23,775 nucleotides of DNA from Bacillota bacterium. GTDB lineage: Bacteria > Bacillota > Clostridia > Oscillospirales > Acutalibacteraceae. The stretch spans positions 1-23,775 of the forward strand of contig JAEZWL010000162.1 of the NCBI GenBank assembly GCA_023420245.1. Reading direction: 5' to 3'. Below, piece after piece: positions 22,798 through 23,775 of the stretch. The position numbers and the translations under genes were made by a program. The notes under the pieces are model-generated. The model was not told the DNA's origin. It saw nothing but the letters and a program-made list of their open reading frames with translations, and did no database searches. The stretch's first letter is position 1. The number at the start of each line of letters is the position of its first letter.

Positions 22798-23052
22798 GCA
22801 AAAAAAATAGACCTCTCCTCCCAGAATTGGGACGGAGAAATCCGTGGTACCACCCAAATTGCGCAATGCCGCGCCACTCGAACCCTTAACGCGGGGAACG
22901 CCGCGGCTCCTCGCCGCAGGGCTCCGGGTTGGCCCGTTGCGCCGGCAGCTACAGGAACCTTTCAGCCTTGGATTCCCTCTCTTTTGCAGTACCCGACTCA
23001 CTTCTACCCTTTATCGCCTGTTTCGCACTTCCAAAGAAATGCATTCAATTTC
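22798..23052 (-). promoter_or_regulatory. T-box riboswitch controlling alaS
   Basis: The minus-strand leader contains the conserved T-box GGGTGGTACCACGG (around 22842-22855), whose bulge pairs with the CCA end of uncharged tRNA. Downstream, TCCCA and TGGGA with flanking CTCC and GGAG form a terminator followed by an eight-T run at about 22800-22807. Stem I precedes it; a likely specifier is GCT at 22949-22947 or the adjacent GCC at 22946-22944, both alanine codons, in agreement with the gene. A GC-rich stretch (22861-22935) would hold stems II/III. Uncharged tRNA-Ala should favour the antiterminator and raise alaS expression. Confidence 0.93.
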
Positions 23053-23058
23053 ATCCTG

Positions 23059-23087
23059 ATTATAAACGCAAATGCAATTCTTGTCAA
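23059..23087 (-). promoter_or_regulatory. Sigma-A promoter of alaS
   Basis: Perfect consensus: minus-strand TTGACA (23087-23082), 17-bp spacer, and TATAAT (23064-23059). The -35 overlaps the stop codon of the upstream penicillin-binding protein gene. Confidence 0.92.
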
Positions 23088-23775
23088 TCCTCTTGTGGCT
23101 GAAGGTTGAACTTGCCGTACAGTGAATCGGCAATCTGCTTGAATACCGGCCCGCAGGTTGCTCCGCCGCCGGTGCCTTCCTCGCCGACAACCGTAATCAC
23201 ATATCTCGGGTTTTCATACGGATAAAATCCGGTAAACCAGGAAATAACCGCTTCTTCCCCGTTGACATATTTTCCGGTCTGCGCGGTTGAGGTTTTTGCT
23301 CCTGCGCCGCCGGCGGCAGGCTTGCCCTTTTTGCTGGTTCCGGTCTCAATGGATTCCTTCATGAATTCCCGCAGCAGCTTCACCGTGTTGTCCGAAAGCA
23401 CCGATGTGCTTTTCTGCGGCTCCGGTTTCGCGGTAAACTTCAGATTTTCATCCACTAACCCCTCATATAAATAAGGCTGTGTAAACTTACCTCCGCTGGC
23501 AATGGCGTTCACCATTGCGGAAATCTGCAGAGGAGTCGCGGTCAAATCCCCCTGACCAAAGGAGAAATTCGCCAGCGCACGCGGTATTTTCAGGCTTTGC
23601 AGAGTGGGCAGATTTCCCGAAGCCGAAGAGATTCCGGGCGCAATTTCAAAAGCCCTGCCAAAACCAAGGCTTTGCGATGTCAGCAGAAATTGAGATTGCG
23701 GTATCTGCTGCATCAGATTTACAAAATAAACGTTGCACGAACGGGCGATGGCCTGACCCATATTCAGTGTTCCGT
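23084..23775 (-). CDS. Class B penicillin-binding protein, transpeptidase domain (partial, N-terminus off the window)
   Basis: The C-terminal 230 or so residues of a peptidoglycan D,D-transpeptidase; the frame stays open to the window edge as GTLNMGQAIARSCNVYF, so the internal Met is not the start. SCN is the second active-site motif (SxN), and IPRALANFSFGQGDLTATPLQ is the conserved segment of PBP2/FtsI-type enzymes. The third motif, normally KTG, reads KTS (AKTSTAQTG, 23288-23296). The nucleophile SxxK must lie further upstream, outside the window. The end GGGATCGPVFKQIADSLYGKFNLQPQED is typical. Which class B member it is cannot be told. Its stop overlaps the -35 of the alaS promoter. Confidence 0.92.
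   Translation of the reverse strand, partial: GTLNMGQAIARSCNVYFVNLMQQIPQSQFLLTSQSLGFGRAFEIAPGISSASGNLPTLQSLKIPRALANFSFGQGDLTATPLQISAMVNAIASGGKFTQPYLYEGLVDENLKFTAKPEPQKSTSVLSDNTVKLLREFMKESIETGTSKKGKPAAGGAGAKTSTAQTGKYVNGEEAVISWFTGFYPYENPRYVITVVGEEGTGGGATCGPVFKQIADSLYGKFNLQPQED

Noticed and set aside
22861..22920. A tRNA-like GGGTTCGAGT string in the alaS leader
   Set aside because: No acceptor stem, anticodon arm or CCA fits around it; it belongs to the T-box leader.
1..23775. CRISPR arrays, insertion sequences, prophage or integrase genes
   Set aside because: No regularly spaced repeats, transposase, integrase or phage motifs were seen in any listed reading frame.

Overview
The window reads as the chromosome of a low-to-mid GC anaerobic Firmicute, probably class Clostridia and possibly an Oscillospiraceae/Ruminococcaceae member. 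This rests on gene content (T-box-controlled alaS, RNase M5, split CoaB and CoaC, a CymR-like Rrf2 regulator next to cysK, DegV), strong AGGAGG ribosome binding sites, consensus sigma-A promoters, and frequent TTG starts. It is an inference; no rRNA is present. I see no CRISPR array, insertion sequence, integrase or prophage gene. Most of the window is ordinary core chromosome, with a small accessory stretch from about 8.4 to 15 kb.

Layout. 1-1632 (minus): metN and the start of metI, a D/L-methionine ABC importer, behind a perfect sigma-A promoter whose -10 sits in a 27-bp palindrome. 1666-2822 (minus): trmB and a YbaK-type aminoacyl-tRNA deacylase. 3105-4955 (plus): a soluble PAS-GGDEF-GAF-PAS diguanylate cyclase, closed by a strong terminator. 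5044-8229 (minus): cysK, coaB, coaC and tcdA, covering cysteine synthesis, the two CoA steps that consume and decarboxylate cysteine, and a tRNA modification enzyme. 8559-9005 (plus): the divergent CymR-like repressor. 9101-10627 (minus): a DegV protein followed by a pentapeptide-repeat protein that resembles Qnr/EfsQnr. 10928-12199 (plus): an MFS drug-efflux-type transporter, whose stop codon overlaps that of a 59-aa zinc-ribbon protein on the other strand. 12558-14249 (minus): a chemoreceptor. 14572-14934 (minus): a small lipoprotein. 15113-15197 (minus): tRNA-Leu(GAG).

15251-22739 (minus) is a long housekeeping cluster: alaS (T-box leader), HIT protein, phosphoribosyltransferase, comEC, holA and rnmV, with tight spacing or overlaps from the phosphoribosyltransferase onward. 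A second promoter lies at the end of alaS. The window closes inside a class B penicillin-binding protein (23084-23775, minus).

How the genes fit together. The most coherent unit is sulfur metabolism. CysK is divergent from a CymR-like repressor whose last residues (MFYI) resemble the tail by which CymR or serine acetyltransferase engages CysK. Cysteine then feeds CoaB and CoaC, and a methionine importer lies nearby under a different-looking operator. The most interesting leads are the CymR tail, the Qnr-like protein, the ComEC nuclease-like domain without its metal ligands, the palindromic operator on metNI, a 13-bp inverted repeat between cysK and coaB, and two uncatalogued short ORFs with strong ribosome binding sites.
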